NCBI GenBank assembly: GCA_937997485.1
Contig: CALKTH010000009.1
Location: forward strand, 1 to 64,000
Reading direction: 5' to 3'
DNA: 64,000 bases
Source of the DNA: an uncultured Acidimicrobiales bacterium
GTDB taxonomy: Bacteria; Actinomycetota; Acidimicrobiia; Acidimicrobiales; SZUA-35
Shown: positions 43,910 through 52,838 of the stretch, in pieces
Numbering within the stretch: the stretch's first letter is position 1
Layout: the number at the start of each line of letters is the position of its first letter
Notes under the pieces: model-generated
What the model was told of the DNA's origin: nothing
The model's database searches: none
The model's input: the letters and a program-made list of their open reading frames with translations, nothing else
Position numbers and translations under genes: made by a program

Positions 43910-46000
43910 ATGAGACAGCTCCTCGTTCGAACCGCGCTTGTCGTGGCGCTGCTGACCGGCGCTTGCAGCTCCAGTGCGGTCGATGAAGCAGACACCAGCA
44001 CCGTGGGTTCGGTCGAGACATCCGTCCTTTCGCTGCAAGCTCCCGACAGTGGTCTCGCCATCGAGATCGGCCTGACGGCCCGAGGTGAGCCGGCCTATCG
44101 GGTGCAACGCGACGGAGCCAGCATCGTGAGCTGGAGCCGCCTTGGCGCCGAGGTCACCGTGGATGCAAACAACGTGTCCCTGGCCGATCAACTCGAGGTC
44201 GAGTCGGCCACAGAGCCCCAGACTTCGGTCGATGAGTACCAACTCCCCACGGGCAAGGCTCGACGATCGTCCGTCACCGCCGTGACGCAATCCGTTGTCT
44301 TCGCCCATGCCTCCGATCACCCGTCGGCGGAGAGTGGAGTCGCCCTCGCCATCGACCTCTGGCTCAGTGACGATGCCGTCGCCCTCCGCTCTCGCGTGTC
44401 GGCTCCGGAGGACGGCGACATCCGCCTTGACTGGGAGCGCACGTCCTTTTCGTTCCCGCCGGACGCTCGATCCTGGCTCCAGGGCTACGACCAGCCAACA
44501 CGGTTCACCCCCGCCTACGAGCAGCTCTATGCAGCCGAGACGACAGCGGCAGCGCCCCGCTCATCCGGCAACGGCTGGTCATTTCCTGCACTCTTCGCGA
44601 GCGAGGCTGGATGGACGTTGTTGACCGAGGCAGGGATGGAGTCGGGACAAGCGGGCTCCCATCTCGCCGAGGCCAACGACCGCGGCCAGTTCGTCGTTGC
44701 CCTCCCGCACCCCGATGAAGGTCAGGGCGTGGGAGAACGTCACCCGGAAGCAAGCGGAGAGCTCACCACGCCGTGGCGCCTGTTCATCTCCAGCCCGGAA
44801 CTCGCAACGGTGGTGGCTTCCAATGCCGTGCGCCACCTGGCAGCATCGCCGAGCGCCGACGCTCTGACGCCGGAGTGGATACAACCCGGACGCGTGTCTT
44901 GGAGCTGGTGGTCAGACCACGCCAGCTCACGAGATGCGGACCGCATGGCAGACTTCGTCGACCTCGCCGCGACCTTGGGCTGGGAGTACTCCCTGGTCGA
45001 CGCTAACTGGGACGAGATCCCCGATACCGAGCTCGCTGCCCTCATCGAGCATGCCGAAGCGAACGACGTCGGCCTGCTCTTCTGGTACAACTCCGGCGGC
45101 CCGAACAACGTTGTCACCGAGGCACCTCGAGACCTCATGACCGACCGAGAGATTCGCCGGGCGGAGTTCCGAAGAATCGCCGACCTCGGCATCGCCGGTG
45201 TGAAGGTCGACTTTTTCCACTCGGACAAGCCGGTGACGATGCAGCAGTACCAGGACATTCTCGCCGATGCCTTGGAGGCCGAACTACTCGTCAACTTCCA
45301 CGGCAGCACGTTGCCTCGAGGGTGGGAACGGCGCTTCCCGAATCTCATGACCATGGAGGCGGTGGCCGGCGCAGAGTTCTACACGTTCGGACGCGGCTAC
45401 GCAACGGAAGCGCCACGTCACAACACCGTGCTTGCCTTCACCCGAAACGTCGTCGGCTCGATGGACTACACGCCGGTGATCCTGGGCGATCAGCACGAGC
45501 GTCGGACGACCAACGGCCACGAGCTCGCAACGGCGGTGATCTTCGAGAGCGGTCTCCAACACTTCGCCGACGCACCGGAGGTCTACCTCGCTCAACCGCC
45601 GGTCGTCCAAGCCTTTCTGACCGAGATCCCCACCGTCTGGGACGACACCGTGCTGTTGTCCGGGGAGCCGGACAGCCATGCGGTGTTCGCCCGCCGACAC
45701 GATGAGCGCTGGTTCCTCGGGGGGATCAACGGCACCGGGCAGACGATTAACGTCACGATTCCGTTTGATCTCGCGACGCCTCCTGACGACGCCGACAACG
45801 ACGCCAGCGACGACCAAACCAAACCCAGCAACCCGTCGTTGTGGACCATCTTGTGCGACGATCAGTCGGTGGACGACGGCCGCACACTCGAGGTTCGCAG
45901 CACGCCGATCGGTGATGAGTTCTCGCTCTCACTCGTTGCGAACGGTGGGTGCGTGGCATGGACCGGCACCGATTCGACCATGGAGGCTCCGACATCATGA
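43910..46000 (+). CDS. GH97 family glycoside hydrolase, lipoprotein
   Basis: 696 aa from ATG 43910; the frame is open back into the ATPase gene but only this start gives a signal. Lipobox LLTGAC near residue 19 makes it surface-anchored. The N-terminal beta-supersandwich covers about 40-290; the barrel has SWSWWSDH, then GVKVDFFHSD with Asp434 as candidate nucleophile of the retaining (alpha-galactosidase) branch, and VNFHGSTLPRGWERRFPN near 460. It therefore probably cuts alpha-galactosides outside the membrane. Its place in an ABC-exporter-like operon is unusual. Confidence 0.9.
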   Translation: MRQLLVRTALVVALLTGACSSSAVDEADTSTVGSVETSVLSLQAPDSGLAIEIGLTARGEPAYRVQRDGASIVSWSRLGAEVTVDANNVSLADQLEVESATEPQTSVDEYQLPTGKARRSSVTAVTQSVVFAHASDHPSAESGVALAIDLWLSDDAVALRSRVSAPEDGDIRLDWERTSFSFPPDARSWLQGYDQPTRFTPAYEQLYAAETTAAAPRSSGNGWSFPALFASEAGWTLLTEAGMESGQAGSHLAEANDRGQFVVALPHPDEGQGVGERHPEASGELTTPWRLFISSPELATVVASNAVRHLAASPSADALTPEWIQPGRVSWSWWSDHASSRDADRMADFVDLAATLGWEYSLVDANWDEIPDTELAALIEHAEANDVGLLFWYNSGGPNNVVTEAPRDLMTDREIRRAEFRRIADLGIAGVKVDFFHSDKPVTMQQYQDILADALEAELLVNFHGSTLPRGWERRFPNLMTMEAVAGAEFYTFGRGYATEAPRHNTVLAFTRNVVGSMDYTPVILGDQHERRTTNGHELATAVIFESGLQHFADAPEVYLAQPPVVQAFLTEIPTVWDDTVLLSGEPDSHAVFARRHDERWFLGGINGTGQTINVTIPFDLATPPDDADNDASDDQTKPSNPSLWTILCDDQSVDDGRTLEVRSTPIGDEFSLSLVANGGCVAWTGTDSTMEAPTS

Positions 46001-46452
46001 CGCTCCAGCCGGTGACCGGCGTCTCCCCGGTTCGAGATGTCCTCATCAATCTCAGTCCGCTCGTCCCAACGCTGGCCGGGGTGGCGATCGTTGGCCGACC
46101 GGCGATCTGGCTCGGTGTATTGCTGCCGGTCGGCGCCTTCGCCATCGGCGTGCCCCTCGCCGGGCGACGGGAAGCTGGGCGCAAGAACGCCATCAACGCC
46201 ATCGAACTGGCGCTCTCCGTCGGTGGCGGACTCCTGCTGACCTACATCGTCGTGAGCATCGCGTTACGCGTCCCGGCCATCAGCTTGCTCATCCCCGTCG
46301 GTGCCCTCGCGATCCTGATGTTGGCTGCAAACTGGTGCTTTCTCACCGCCGCCGCCGCAACTCGGGCGGTTCGGGGTGAGATCAACAATCATCCGTTCGT
46401 GTACCGGGCACGACGTCACCTGCCTTGGCTCACCGAGGGCCGTGGGTCATGA
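45997..46452 (+). CDS. Small polytopic membrane protein, DUF4870-like
   Basis: 151 aa from ATG 45997, overlapping the GH97 stop (ATGA). Three or four membrane helices, a conserved-looking KNAINAIELALSVGGG segment near 70 and an ending AVRGEINNHPFVYRARRHLPW that recalls the DUF4870/Tic20-like pattern (AxxGexyxYPxxxRf). The function is unknown. The last 23 bases overlap the convergent HMG-CoA lyase gene. Confidence 0.7.
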   Translation: MTLQPVTGVSPVRDVLINLSPLVPTLAGVAIVGRPAIWLGVLLPVGAFAIGVPLAGRREAGRKNAINAIELALSVGGGLLLTYIVVSIALRVPAISLLIPVGALAILMLAANWCFLTAAAATRAVRGEINNHPFVYRARRHLPWLTEGRGS

Positions 46453-47314
46453 CCCGACTGGGCAACGCATGACCGACGGCATCAGCCAACGCCGGGCCCA
46501 AGGCAAGAAGCGCATCGAGGTCGATGTCAGGAACACTCCCCGCGTCGCGCAAGACGTGGACGAGGTCTTCCGTCGCGAGATTGCCGCCCGCACCCTCCGC
46601 GAACGGTGAGCCACCCAATCCACCGAGGGCCGTGTCGAATCTCTCGACCCCCAGGCCGAGCGCCGTCCATGCGTTCACCAGCGCCGTTCCCCGAGTGTCA
46701 TGCAGATGCATGCCGACGTCGGCGCCAACGGCACTGATGACCGCTTCAATCCTGGCCGGTGTAGCCATTCCGGTCGTGTCGGCCAGCGTGAACCGGCCCA
46801 CACCACGCGTGCGGAGCTCCTCCATCAGCGTGGGCACTGCGCTCGTGGGCTCATCGCCGGTGTAGGGCGAGCCGAACACGCACGACAGCACGGCGTCGAC
46901 CGGGCGACCGTCGGCCACCTCTACCACCCCCGCAATAGCCTCCACCGACTCCTCGATCGTTCGATTGATGTTCTTTTCGTTGTAGACGGGGCAGGCCGAG
47001 ATGGTGACAGTCAGCGCATCGACCCCGGCATCCACGGCCAGCTCGGCGCCGCGAACGTTGGGCACCAGACCCCAGAAGCGCACGCCCGCCGGACGATCGA
47101 TCCTGGCCATCACCTCAGCTGCGCCTGCCATCTGAGGCACCGCTTTCGGTGAAACGAAAGCCACCGCTTCGATGTCGGTCAATCCGGCATCCGCAAGGCC
47201 ATTGATCAGCGCCGTCCTGGTGTCGACCGAGACCGGACTCTCCGCCTGCAACCCGTCTCGGGGGCCAACGTCACGAATCTCGACATTCGCTCGTGGACTA
47301 CGGTCAATCATCAT
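46430..47314 (-). CDS. mvaB: Hydroxymethylglutaryl-CoA lyase family protein
   Basis: 294 aa. It would split HMG-CoA to acetoacetate and acetyl-CoA in leucine breakdown. VGPRDGLQ (16-23, catalytic Arg/Asp), metal His in HLHDTRG (203-209) and the C-terminal loop GGLGGSPFAEGAGGN (231-245) are clear. In the classic signature the loop Cys is GGCPYAPGASGN; here it is Ser236, so either a subfamily difference or a change in substrate. Acetoacetyl-CoA synthetase is encoded at 18277-20238. Confidence 0.87.
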   Translation of the reverse strand: MMIDRSPRANVEIRDVGPRDGLQAESPVSVDTRTALINGLADAGLTDIEAVAFVSPKAVPQMAGAAEVMARIDRPAGVRFWGLVPNVRGAELAVDAGVDALTVTISACPVYNEKNINRTIEESVEAIAGVVEVADGRPVDAVLSCVFGSPYTGDEPTSAVPTLMEELRTRGVGRFTLADTTGMATPARIEAVISAVGADVGMHLHDTRGTALVNAWTALGLGVERFDTALGGLGGSPFAEGAGGNLATEDLVHVLRDAGSVPDIDLDALLALGPALADAVGHALPSRVMTHGPR

Positions 47315-47415
47315 TGGGTCATCCTGCCATCACTCGGCTGGCAAGAACGCCCATGACGGACACCGAGGGGCGCGGCGAGACTCTCGTTGGCAGTAAAGAG
47401 GCAAAGAGGGATCCT

Positions 47416-48357
47416 GTGAGTTCATCATTCAGCGAGAGAATCTGGGGTGCCCACACGCCCCAACGGGTCGTTGCGGGAAGGGCCAAGTTCAAAGTGTCGC
47501 ATGGTGTGGCCAACCGGGTGGTGCCGACACTACGCGCCGCTCGGCGCATCGACGAACGGATTGCTGAGGGAAACCTCTTCGTTCTCGCCCACCCAAGATC
47601 CGGCTCGACGATGCTCTCGCACATCCTCCAGTCCCATCCAGAGATCACCGGTTTCGGCGAGCACCACGTCAGCTACGAGACCAAACAGGATCTCGATCGA
47701 CTCGACGCCAGAAACGCCTTCTTCGCCCGTCAAGTATCGATGAGCACCCGCTACTCACTCGACAAAATCGTGTGGAACCAGCACGAAATCAGCGGCGAGG
47801 TGCTTGCGGAAGAGGCGACCCGATTCCTTTTCCTCATCCGTCGACCGCAGGAGACCTTCGAGAGCTACCGGCGCGTGCTTCCCGAGTTCGAAACGGATGC
47901 CGATCGACTGCGCTCGTATCGAAACCGGCTCGAGGGATTGAGGCAGACGCTCGAGCGCATCAATGCTCCAGAACGCTGTTTCTTCACCACCTACGAGGAG
48001 CTCACCGGCTCGACTGCTCCGACCCTCGAGCGGGCATCCGAGTGGCTGCAGTTGAAGAGTCCGCTTTCGGCTGACTACAAGCTCACGAGCAAGACGGGAT
48101 CGCAGAGCTGGGGCGATCCATCACAGAACATCAAAGCGGGCACCGTCCTTCGCCTCGAGACATCAAGCGTTGAGCTCGAAGATGGAATCCGTGAGGAGGC
48201 CGAAGGCCTGTATCACCAGGCGATCGAAGAGCTCGGTCGTGGTTCGTATCAAGCCCGAAAGACCTCAACGCCGCCGATAATCGACCTGACCACCGAACCC
48301 GACTCGGTCAGTTCGATCCAGTCATCCGAGCGAACGCCCGATCCCACGACGTCCTGA
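47416..48357 (+). CDS. PAPS-dependent sulfotransferase family protein
   Basis: 313 aa from the GTG at 47416, chosen because AGAGGG lies five bases before it; ATG 47353 would add 21 residues. The PAPS 5'-phosphosulfate loop HPRSGSTM is at 59-66, and the 3'-phosphate motif region is RFLFLIRRPQETFESYRR near 138-155 (Arg/Ser of the second PAPS site). Such enzymes sulfate carbohydrates or lipids. The acceptor is unknown; sugars are plausible given the setting. Its 3' end overlaps the convergent nagA by 109 bases. Confidence 0.85.
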   Translation: MSSSFSERIWGAHTPQRVVAGRAKFKVSHGVANRVVPTLRAARRIDERIAEGNLFVLAHPRSGSTMLSHILQSHPEITGFGEHHVSYETKQDLDRLDARNAFFARQVSMSTRYSLDKIVWNQHEISGEVLAEEATRFLFLIRRPQETFESYRRVLPEFETDADRLRSYRNRLEGLRQTLERINAPERCFFTTYEELTGSTAPTLERASEWLQLKSPLSADYKLTSKTGSQSWGDPSQNIKAGTVLRLETSSVELEDGIREEAEGLYHQAIEELGRGSYQARKTSTPPIIDLTTEPDSVSSIQSSERTPDPTTS

Positions 48358-49202
48358 GGTCGCGACGAGGCAGCGGGGACGACCTCGGTCAGTGCGGCGC
48401 CAGTGAATGCCACGACGTTTCGGACGCAGGCGTCGAGCCCCATCGTGGCCCCGAGAAGCGTCCCATCCGACCGCCGACCAACCGGTTGTTCGGTGGTCCC
48501 GAGCAGCGAGATGGCATCGCTCACCAGCACGATGCGATCCGCGGCGAGGCGCCAGGCAAGCGCAATCATTTCCGGAGCCACGTGGTGTCCGTCGGCGATC
48601 AGCCCGACCGCAACGTCGGCATCTCCCGAGCCTTTGTCGGCCAAGAGCGCGGCAGCCAGCCCGGGATCTCGATGATGCAAGCCGCTCATGGCATTGAAGA
48701 GGTGTGTCCCCATCGACGCGCCAGCGGCGAAGGCGGCTCGTGCCTGATCGGCGGTGGCCGTGGTGTGACCGCAGCTGACAACGATGCCACGGCGTCTGAG
48801 CTCCCGGATCAGCTCGTGTCCGCCGGGAAGCTCCGGGGCGAGTGTGACCAAGCGGACGCCGGCCTCGGCGGAGATGTGATCGGGCAATCGCGAGGGGTGG
48901 GGTAGATCTCGCAGCGCAGCAAGAGCATGCGCCCCCACTCGATTCGGATGGAGCCAGGGTCCTTCCAGATGCAGTCCGAGTGGCCGGGCACCCCGCCAGC
49001 CCGATGGCGGTCCGGTCGCCAAAATCTCCAGCGCTTCCTCTGCCCGGTCGAAGCCATCGGAGATGAGGGTCGGCAGGAAGCTGGTCACACCGAACGACGG
49101 CAGCTCAGCGGCGACGGACCACATCGAACTCGGATCGCTGGAGAAGTGGTGACCCCATCCTCCATTGACTTGCAAGTCGACATAGCCGCCGTTGACTCTC
49201 AC
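48249..49202 (-). CDS. nagA: N-acetylglucosamine-6-phosphate deacetylase, short form
   Basis: 317 aa, GTG start; usual NagA is about 380 aa. A stop codon lies in frame about 30 bases upstream of the GTG, so the small N-terminal beta-domain (about 50 residues) is truly absent. Barrel landmarks remain: VDLQVNGGWGHHF (8-20), Glu80 in HLEGPW, His146 in CGHTTA, His167 in GTHLFNAM, and an Asp in VLVSDAI. It deacetylates GlcNAc-6-P. No nagB or nagE adjoins it. The 109-base overlap with the sulfotransferase gene is unusually long. Confidence 0.87.
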   Translation of the reverse strand: MRVNGGYVDLQVNGGWGHHFSSDPSSMWSVAAELPSFGVTSFLPTLISDGFDRAEEALEILATGPPSGWRGARPLGLHLEGPWLHPNRVGAHALAALRDLPHPSRLPDHISAEAGVRLVTLAPELPGGHELIRELRRRGIVVSCGHTTATADQARAAFAAGASMGTHLFNAMSGLHHRDPGLAAALLADKGSGDADVAVGLIADGHHVAPEMIALAWRLAADRIVLVSDAISLLGTTEQPVGRRSDGTLLGATMGLDACVRNVVAFTGAALTEVVPAASSRPQDVVGSGVRSDDWIELTESGSVVRSIIGGVEVFRA

Positions 49203-49229
49203 CGCGCTGGACCGTTTCGGCGCTGCAAC

Positions 49230-49907
49230 TCAATCCTCGTTCTGGGCAAGCATCTGTTCGAGCACATCGACAAAGACCTCCGCTGGTTGGGCGCCGGGCA
49301 CGCCAGCCTTGCGATCGAACACGAAGGTGGGAACGGAGGAAATTCCGGCCGCCCCGGCGAACTCGAGATGTTCCAAGACCTCTCGACGCCCGCCGCTTCC
49401 GGCCAGCCAGGCTCGAGCCGTCTCTTCGTCCAGACCGACATCACTGGCCAGACGAAGGAGCACATCGACGTCACCAATCGCCTCGCCTTCGGTGAAGTAC
49501 GCCTCCATGAGGCGTTCCTTCAGTTTCGCTTGCACACCTTGCTGCTCGGCCAAGACCAAAAGGCGGTGGGCCGACTGTGTGTTGGCTCGCTGGGCGATGT
49601 CCATCCGAAAGGCCAAACCTTCCCCAGCGGCCTCCGACGTGACTCGTTCAATGATCTCGGCCGCTGCTTCTGGTCCGCCAAACTTCTTCTCGTACGCCTT
49701 GATGACCGGTTCGGACTCAGCCGGGGCGTTGGGGTCGAGCTGGAAGGCTCGATACGCGACATCGATCTCAACGTCTGGGTGTTTCCCCTGGAATTCCTCG
49801 AGTGCGGCTTCGAACCGGCGCTTCCCGATGTAGCACCACGGACACACGACATCGGACCAGATCTCGACCTGCATGCGACGGTCCAACCTCATCGTCTCCC
49901 CGTTCAT
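49230..49907 (-). CDS. DsbA-family oxidoreductase (FrnE-like)
   Basis: 225 aa; inner starts at M6 and M12 are also possible. A thioredoxin fold carries the active site CPWC (22-25) right after the first strand. The following YIGKRRFEAALEEF and the C-terminal TTP-like SSVPTFVFDRKAGVPGAQP (cis-Pro segment) match the cytoplasmic FrnE/HCCA-isomerase branch. It has no signal peptide, so it acts in the cytosol. It probably shares a transcript with plsC upstream. Confidence 0.9.
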   Translation of the reverse strand: MNGETMRLDRRMQVEIWSDVVCPWCYIGKRRFEAALEEFQGKHPDVEIDVAYRAFQLDPNAPAESEPVIKAYEKKFGGPEAAAEIIERVTSEAAGEGLAFRMDIAQRANTQSAHRLLVLAEQQGVQAKLKERLMEAYFTEGEAIGDVDVLLRLASDVGLDEETARAWLAGSGGRREVLEHLEFAGAAGISSVPTFVFDRKAGVPGAQPAEVFVDVLEQMLAQNED

Positions 49908-49945
49908 TCCGACCGCTCGCTCAATCCGGCCGCTCGTTCGACTAC

Positions 49946-50659
49946 TCAGCGGCGGCCGGACTCCTCGGCGAGGGCCAGCGCCTCATCTTGCAACTGCTGC
50001 ATTCGATCCCGCAGCTGCGCGGTGAAGGCCCGCATGTCGTCGCGGTTCGCCCGCTTTCCGTTGATGCCCACCGGTGCGGGGATGGGGTCGCCGACGGCAA
50101 TTCCGACTCGAGTGCGTTTCGGGAGCTTGGAACCACTTTGCAGCGAGTCGCCGGTTCCAGAGATACCCACCGGGATCACCGCTGCGCCGGTGCGAGACGC
50201 CAACCACGCTGCGCCGTCGAAGAGTTCAGCGACGTCGTGCCCCTCCTGACGCGAACCTTCCGGGAAGACGATCATCGATTCGCCACGATCCAAGAGTGCC
50301 TTGGCCGCCTTGAGTGCTTCACGATCCGCTTCGCCACGGCGCACGGGGATAGCTCCCAACGCAGCGCAGACCCACCGAACGCCAAACGGCCGGAAGAGTG
50401 ATTCTTTGCCGAGGGCGCGAATTCGGCGCTGACTCAGTGTTGCCAGCAGTGGGCTGTCGAGGTGCGACCGGTGCACCGGAGCCAGGATCATTGGTCCTGC
50501 CACGTTCAATGCCTCGTGATTGTTCGACACCACGCGGTAGTACGGGAACAGCACGGACCGAACGATGCGGCGAACAACGCGATAGAAGACCAACGACGAT
50601 TTCTTGTCGCCGGTCTCGAACGCTCGTTCGCGCAGATCTGCACTCGTCACCTCTGTCAC
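49946..50659 (-). CDS. plsC: 1-acyl-glycerol-3-phosphate acyltransferase family protein
   Basis: 237 aa. Acyl transfer to lysophosphatidic acid or a related lipid. The catalytic HRSHLD (HX4D) is at 63-68, the substrate FPEGSR at 132-137, and an N-terminal amphipathic stretch near residues 27-45 would sit at the membrane. Another GISGTGDSL motif near 187 is typical. It diverges from an MFS gene with 54 bases between. Confidence 0.92.
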   Translation of the reverse strand: MTEVTSADLRERAFETGDKKSSLVFYRVVRRIVRSVLFPYYRVVSNNHEALNVAGPMILAPVHRSHLDSPLLATLSQRRIRALGKESLFRPFGVRWVCAALGAIPVRRGEADREALKAAKALLDRGESMIVFPEGSRQEGHDVAELFDGAAWLASRTGAAVIPVGISGTGDSLQSGSKLPKRTRVGIAVGDPIPAPVGINGKRANRDDMRAFTAQLRDRMQQLQDEALALAEESGRR

Positions 50660-50713
50660 CCGCTCTGGATATCACATCGAGGAAGCGATAGTGAGTGGCT
50701 ACGGTGCGGATCA

Positions 50714-52021
50714 GTGGACACTGACGCCAGCACACCAGCTGAGAGCCGTGATATCCGGGACGTGCTGCGATCGTTGGCGCCGCCGGTGTACCTCCCTGTG
50801 CTGATGGTCGGCAGCGGCGCTGCCGTCCTTGTGCCCGTCCTCCCGCTCTACTTGCTCGACCGCGGCCTTTCGGCCACAACCATCGGAGCGGTCATGGCGG
50901 CAGCCGGTGTTGGCGGCTTCGTGTCCCAATTCGCGATCGGTCGAGCAATGGACCGCATCTCGGAGACGACCGTGATGGTGGCGGCCATCGTGGTCGTGAG
51001 CGTTTCGGTCGCAGTCCTTGGCGTGGTGGGGGCAGCCCTCGGGCTGGCTGCCCTGCGGTTCGTCAGCGGCATTGGCTCGGCCGGATGGGTCCTGTCACGT
51101 CAATCGTTCATGACGCGCACGGTCGAACCGGCCGCTCGTGGACGCGCGTTGTCTGTTTTCGGTGGCACCAACCGGCTCGCGTTCTTTGCCGGACCACCGC
51201 TGGGTGGCTGGCTCTCCGAGGTCTTCGGTTTCGCCACGGCGTTCTGCGTCTCGGCTGCGCTGAGCGCTGCGGGCCTCGTGCCACTCTTGCTCTGGCACTC
51301 TCGCCAAACGCGTTCCGCGCCCACACACGATGTGGCACGCGCCGACCAGATCGAGACGGCACGCCCGAACGTCACCCGAGCGGAAGAACAGGAACGCCAG
51401 GCAGCCAAGAGCGCGTCGCTGCGAGAACATGCGGGGATCCTGGCGCTCGCCGGCTTCGGCCAGCTGCTGATCATTGCCGTCCGCCAAGGCCGCTTCATCG
51501 TGCTTCCGCTCATCGGAGTGGAGGTCGGCCTGAGTCCACAGGAAATCGGTGCGCTCATTGGCGTCGGCGGCTTTATCGACCTCGTGATCTTCCCGGTGGC
51601 CGGCTATCTCATGGATCGCTTCGGCCGCCTCGCGGCAATCGTTCCCGCCTTCAGCGGCCTCGGCGCCGGCCTGATCATCCTGGCGTTCGCCAACACGCCC
51701 GTTTCGGTCACCATCGCCGCACTCGTCATTGGGCTCGGCAACGGGCTGGGTTCGGGGACGATGCTGACGGTCAGCTCAGATTTGGCACCGCAGGAATCAC
51801 CGGGCGAGTTTCTCGGAGTCTTGGGCACCATTCGCGATGCGGGCAAGATCCTTGGCCCGGTGGTTGTGGGAGGGCTCGCTGACGCTGCCGGACTGGGCCC
51901 GGCCTCGTTCGTCCTCGGCATCCTTGCATTTGCCAGTGTGACCACACTCACCTTCGGTGTGGGAGAAACCCGTGATCGCCAGTCACCGTCCCTGCGACCG
52001 TCACCGATCACCGCCCGCTAG
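50714..52021 (+). CDS. MFS transporter
   Basis: 435 aa from the GTG at 50714; the longer open frame to 50462 is antisense to plsC. Twelve membrane helices, with motif-A-like loop IGRAMDRISE between helices 2 and 3, and a highly charged central loop (about 200-240) between the two halves. The substrate is unknown; the form suits a drug or metabolite exporter. Confidence 0.88.
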   Translation: MDTDASTPAESRDIRDVLRSLAPPVYLPVLMVGSGAAVLVPVLPLYLLDRGLSATTIGAVMAAAGVGGFVSQFAIGRAMDRISETTVMVAAIVVVSVSVAVLGVVGAALGLAALRFVSGIGSAGWVLSRQSFMTRTVEPAARGRALSVFGGTNRLAFFAGPPLGGWLSEVFGFATAFCVSAALSAAGLVPLLLWHSRQTRSAPTHDVARADQIETARPNVTRAEEQERQAAKSASLREHAGILALAGFGQLLIIAVRQGRFIVLPLIGVEVGLSPQEIGALIGVGGFIDLVIFPVAGYLMDRFGRLAAIVPAFSGLGAGLIILAFANTPVSVTIAALVIGLGNGLGSGTMLTVSSDLAPQESPGEFLGVLGTIRDAGKILGPVVVGGLADAAGLGPASFVLGILAFASVTTLTFGVGETRDRQSPSLRPSPITAR

Positions 52022-52042
52022 CGTCCCGACCGCACCGGACCG

Positions 52043-52768
52043 CTAGCCGAGCGTGGCGAGGACGACCAGGCCGTCCTCGAGCTCGATGTTCACTCGACCG
52101 GGGTTGAAGTCCTCGGTGACCATGAAGAACTCGTCGTCCGAGCGAGTCACGCGCCACGGAAAGAGGTTCGCGTCGGCGAGTGCAGCGACCTCGGCCTCGG
52201 TCAGCCCCACCAGATCGTCGGTGGAAAGCTCGGGCGTGATCAACGGAGCCTCGGCGTCATCACCCGATGGCTGCTCGGCGTTGACCGGGCGCCCGGCCAG
52301 AGGCTCGCCCAAGTCCACGGCAACGCGCAGGTCGAACTCGCCCGCCAGGCATGACTTGACGAGTGCATCCTCGGTGATCCCGACCTCAAGCGAAATCGCA
52401 ACGTCATCCGGCGTCGCCCGCAGCACCGTGACCCGAGCGGCGGTGCAGTTTGGGTCTCCGCCGGTGAAGCGAACCCACAAGACGCTGTCGCTGTCTGGTG
52501 AGGGCACCACGTCGGTTGGTGCCACCAGCTTGGGATCGACGGGTTCGGGCGTATTCGCAATCTCGGTCTCGTTCACCGGAGCCTCGTTCTGCTGGGCTGG
52601 GGCATCATCTGCCGCGTCCGCGGCGGCGTCGTCGTTGGCGCTGTCCGTTGCGGCCGGGCTGGCGCTCACCGTCTCGTCACCGGATCCGCAGGCGGCGGAC
52701 AGCAGGGCGAGCGTGAGGAGCAACGAGGTGAGGGTCGTGGTGATGCGTGGCGTCGTGCGGCGTTTCAT
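52043..52768 (-). CDS. Lipoprotein with C-terminal I78-like inhibitor domain
   Basis: 241 aa from ATG 52768. Lipobox LLSAAC near residue 24, an Ala/Asp-rich low-complexity linker (30-75), a middle domain of beta pattern, and a final 55 residues (DLVGLTEAEVAALADAN, then VTEDFNPGRVNIELEDG) that resemble peptidase inhibitor I78 modules (R-V-N-x-x-x-E-D-G core). It may be a surface protease inhibitor, but similarity is by eye only. The gene is convergent with the MFS gene. Confidence 0.75.
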   Translation of the reverse strand: MKRRTTPRITTTLTSLLLTLALLSAACGSGDETVSASPAATDSANDDAAADAADDAPAQQNEAPVNETEIANTPEPVDPKLVAPTDVVPSPDSDSVLWVRFTGGDPNCTAARVTVLRATPDDVAISLEVGITEDALVKSCLAGEFDLRVAVDLGEPLAGRPVNAEQPSGDDAEAPLITPELSTDDLVGLTEAEVAALADANLFPWRVTRSDDEFFMVTEDFNPGRVNIELEDGLVVLATLG

Positions 52769-52838
52769 GAAGGCTTGGACGATGCCAGCTCTGCGGTAGT
52801 TCCCGCAACGGAAAGAAATCGCCGCTACACCATGTTCT

